Source: Pseudomonas sp.
Lineage (GTDB): Bacteria > Pseudomonadota > Gammaproteobacteria > Pseudomonadales > Pseudomonadaceae
Length of the DNA: 6,905 bases
Reading direction: 5' to 3'
Assembly (NCBI GenBank): GCA_003525045.1
Contig: DQGF01000490.1
Span: 11,142 to 18,046, forward strand
Shown here: positions 5,363 to 6,905 of the stretch, in pieces
Layout of the letters: each line of letters starts with the position of its first letter
Position numbering within the stretch: the first letter of the stretch is position 1
Notes under the pieces: generated by a model
The model's database searches: none
Told to the model about the DNA's origin: nothing
What the model saw: only the letters and a program-made list of their open reading frames with translations
Translations under genes and position numbers: made by a program

Positions 5363-6532
5363 ATGATTAAAAACATCGTCATAGTCGGTGCGGGACAAGC
5401 AGCCGTGTCGTGCGCTGCGCGGCTGCGTGCTCTGTCGCCAGATTGCAGCATCACGCTAATCGGCGACGAACCCTACCTGCCCTATCAGCGTCCGCCGTTA
5501 TCGAAGGCGTTTCTCACCGGTGATCTCTCGACCGAACGCCTCGCACTCCGGCCGCGAACTTGGTATGAAGCCCAGTCTATTGCCCTGAAGAGCGGAATGC
5601 AGGTCAATAGCATCGACAGGCATAAACGCGTCGTCATATTGGAAAGCGGGGAGCAACTCCCTTACGACAAACTCGTATTAACGACAGGCTCGCGCCCGCG
5701 CGCTCTGCCCGAGAGTTTGGCCCCCAACGTCAACCGCATCTATACATTGCGGGGGATAGATGATGCTCAAAGGCTCAAGGACGAGCTTCGTCCTGGCACC
5801 AAAGTGCTCGTGGTGGGAGGCGGTTATGTCGGCTTGGAGTTCGCCGCATCCGCAGCGAAGGCAGGCCTCGAGATAGTGATTGTCGAGGCCGCCGAACGCA
5901 TTCTCGGCAGAGTGTCATCCGCGCAGACGGCCGACTATTTCCGTGAGCTCCACCGCAGTCACGGCGTCGAGATACTCGAGGGTGTGGCGGTGCTTTCGAT
6001 CTGCGACAACGCTGGCACAACCCAGGTCTCGCTTTCAAATGGCAAACAGATTGACGTCGATTTTACGGTTGTGGGTATCGGGGCGATCGCAAATGACCAA
6101 TTAGCAGTGGAGTGCGGCCTTGAGACACAACAAGGAATACTCATCAATGGAGCCTGCCAAACCAGCGACCCGCTGATTTTTGCGGCTGGCGATTGTGCAA
6201 CCATGATCCGCGAAGCAGTCACCCGCCGGATCGAGTCAGTCCAGAACGCTATCGAACAAGGGGAAACAGCTGCTTATTCTTTGCTGGGGCTGGACATACC
6301 ACCCGCAAGTACCCCGTGGTTCTGGTCGGATCAATACGATACAAAGCTTCAGATTGCGGGTATCAATGGCGGCTACGACCGCACAGTCGTCAAGGCTGGG
6401 ACTCGGCCAGGGGCACAATCCGTCTGGTATTACGCCGGCGAGAAACTGATTGCCGTCGATGCCATCAATGACCCGGTAACTTACATGACTGTGCGACGTA
6501 TGTTAGACACGCAAGCTATGAGTATTGTGTGA
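5363..6532 (+). CDS. FAD-dependent NAD(P)H:ferredoxin reductase (putidaredoxin-reductase type)
   Basis: This is a flavoprotein that takes hydride from NAD(P)H and passes electrons singly to the ferredoxin, 389 residues, slightly shorter than CamA-type reductases. The N-terminal FAD-binding Rossmann motif is IVGAGQAA (GxGxxA at 9-14), followed by PYLPYQRPPLSKAFL, a strong signature of this group. TTGSRPR (about 109-115) marks the end of the first FAD segment. The NAD(P)H-binding motif is VVGGGYVGLEFA (GxGxxG at 152-157); the E in IVIVEAAERIL at the end of the second strand suggests NADH preference. The second FAD motif is FAAGDCA (273-279). The C-terminal interface domain has PWFWSDQYDTKLQIAG, typical of ferredoxin-facing reductases. 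The start lies two bases after the ferredoxin stop with GGGG at 5351-5354, so the two are translationally coupled. Confidence 0.94.
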   Translation: MIKNIVIVGAGQAAVSCAARLRALSPDCSITLIGDEPYLPYQRPPLSKAFLTGDLSTERLALRPRTWYEAQSIALKSGMQVNSIDRHKRVVILESGEQLPYDKLVLTTGSRPRALPESLAPNVNRIYTLRGIDDAQRLKDELRPGTKVLVVGGGYVGLEFAASAAKAGLEIVIVEAAERILGRVSSAQTADYFRELHRSHGVEILEGVAVLSICDNAGTTQVSLSNGKQIDVDFTVVGIGAIANDQLAVECGLETQQGILINGACQTSDPLIFAAGDCATMIREAVTRRIESVQNAIEQGETAAYSLLGLDIPPASTPWFWSDQYDTKLQIAGINGGYDRTVVKAGTRPGAQSVWYYAGEKLIAVDAINDPVTYMTVRRMLDTQAMSIV

Positions 6533-6636
6533 CGCGCTGCGTGGTGGTGGCCGCTTTGGTTGCCATCTCGTTCTGCATTCTGGGTAATCTTGGTTATGCA
6601 ATGGCAAGGGTGATCACCGCCAGTACTCGTCAGTAA
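6529..6636 (+). CDS. Possible 35-residue hydrophobic peptide (doubtful)
   Basis: A GTG overlapping the reductase stop (GTGTGA) opens a 35-codon frame. The peptide has a short basic start (MTR), a hydrophobic run (VVVAALVAISFCILG) and a polar tail (ARVITASTRQ), so it could be a single-pass membrane peptide, a stranded signal peptide, or the last helix of a lost permease. No clear ribosome binding site and no recognised family. The frame is short enough to be chance. Confidence 0.15.
   Translation: MTRCVVVAALVAISFCILGNLGYAMARVITASTRQ
6609..6618. promoter_or_regulatory. Perfect 10-bp palindrome, possible operator
   Basis: GGTGATCACC is fully self-complementary. It lies about 80 bases after the reductase stop, beyond the end of the minus-strand regulator-like frame. 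Symmetric sites of this sort are used by dimeric regulators, but a single 10-bp palindrome can easily be chance and no adjacent promoter is evident. Confidence 0.15.
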
Positions 6637-6881
6637 GGCGTAGCACTGCACCTTGGAGCTGAAGCGCTGGCACCACATACATATCGCAGTATCACGAATG
6701 TCCAATATGCGTCGAGTACTGCCTTTGGCGTCAGGCCGTAATCGGCCAGATGGACGCTCATTGCGGACAAGAATGGACGCGACATCTCGCTCTTAACTTC
6801 AGGAAGCGCGGGCCAGCGGACGAGTTTGTCTTCATTTGAGGGTATCTCCACGTAAAGTGTGCATTTTCGTGGCCCACACAT
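6630..6881 (-). pseudogene. Possible C-terminal remnant of a TetR-type regulator
   Basis: A minus-strand frame of 83 codons. The segment HLADYGLTPKAVLDAYWTF followed by VILRYVCG is reminiscent of the last ligand-domain helices of TetR-family repressors (compare [20 protein letters not shown] in classical TetR: G-[FL]-[ST]-x4-L-x-A spacing, then an aromatic/hydrophobic helix ending in G). No helix-turn-helix domain precedes it. The frame is still open at the window edge, but the REP-like sequence there argues that it does not continue as a gene. GGGGG stands directly against the ATG at 6881, too close to be a normal ribosome binding site. It may be the tail of a regulator lost by deletion, or a chance frame. 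Confidence 0.25.
6728..6757. repeat. Nested inverted repeat
   Basis: GGCCG (6734-6738) and CGGCC (6743-6747) form a tight hairpin with a TAAT loop. This sits inside a second pair, GCGTC (6728-6732) and GACGC (6753-6757). It lies within the minus-strand regulator-like frame, so it could simply reflect coding sequence; no T-run follows on either strand. Confidence 0.3.
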
Positions 6882-6883
6882 CC

Positions 6884-6905
6884 CCCTGTGGGAGCGGCGG
6901 TGCGG
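6884..6905 (+). repeat. Start of a Pseudomonas REP-like element (cut by window end)
   Basis: CCCTGTGGGAGCGGCGGTGC matches from memory the head of the abundant Pseudomonas repetitive extragenic palindromes, which begin CTGTGGGAGCGG and usually continue to a CGCGA-type ending. The second half would lie beyond the window. Such elements sit between genes, so this marks a return to ordinary chromosome and supports a Pseudomonas host. Confidence 0.6.

Larger units (their letters stand above)
6533..6885. other. Right flank without a convincing complete gene
   Basis: About 350 bases after the reductase hold no complete gene that can be recognised. No T-tailed terminator hairpin was found after the reductase. 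The contents are a doubtful small hydrophobic frame, a perfect 10-bp palindrome GGTGATCACC (6609-6618), a nested hairpin (6728-6757) and a minus-strand regulator-like remnant. The stretch is less GC-rich than the importer operon and ends in a REP-like sequence, consistent with the decayed edge of an inserted segment. Confidence 0.5.

Noticed and set aside
5046..6532. Ferredoxin and reductase as the redox chain of a cytochrome P450
   Set aside because: No P450 (no heme-binding FxxGxxxCxG motif) is encoded in the window, and a Rieske oxygenase lies immediately upstream on the same strand.

Overview
The window looks like a piece of a Pseudomonas chromosome (fluorescens/putida type). The left half is GC-rich with typical pseudomonad codon use. 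The extreme right edge carries the first part of what looks like a Pseudomonas REP element (GTGGGAGCGG core). All genes that can be supported strongly lie on the + strand.

Left block (1-3702): the 3' two thirds of a PotD-type substrate-binding protein gene, then two inner-membrane permease genes (PotB-like with a large periplasmic insert, and PotC-like). These form most of a polyamine-type ABC importer whose ATPase gene must lie outside the window, probably upstream. Fifty bases later, with its own strong ribosome binding site, comes a phytanoyl-CoA dioxygenase (PhyH) family Fe(II)/2-oxoglutarate oxygenase with a complete HxD...H iron site. Import and 2OG-dependent oxidation of a small cationic or amine-like compound is the natural reading; the substrate cannot be read from the sequence.

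Junction (3703-3855): a non-coding stretch crowded with short inverted repeats, including four copies of CAGGCC/GGCCTG in alternating orientation. It separates two blocks of visibly different base composition (sample lines of 60 bases: 63-67% GC on the left, 50-55% on the right).

Right block (3856-6532): a complete three-component Rieske oxygenase system. It consists of an oxygenase alpha subunit resembling the choline monooxygenase / glycine betaine and carnitine oxygenase group (with a bridging Glu where most Rieske oxygenases have Asp), an adrenodoxin/putidaredoxin-type [2Fe-2S] ferredoxin, and a putidaredoxin-reductase-type FAD enzyme. Electrons would run NAD(P)H -> FAD reductase -> ferredoxin -> Rieske cluster -> mononuclear iron. 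Pairing this kind of alpha subunit with a P450-type electron chain is unusual and is the most interesting part of the window.

Right flank (6533-6905): no convincing complete gene. It holds a possible 35-residue hydrophobic ORF, a minus-strand ORF resembling the C-terminal end of a TetR-type regulator, a few palindromes, and the REP-like end. It looks like a decayed insertion boundary. No tRNA, rRNA, CRISPR array, transposase or complete regulator gene was seen.
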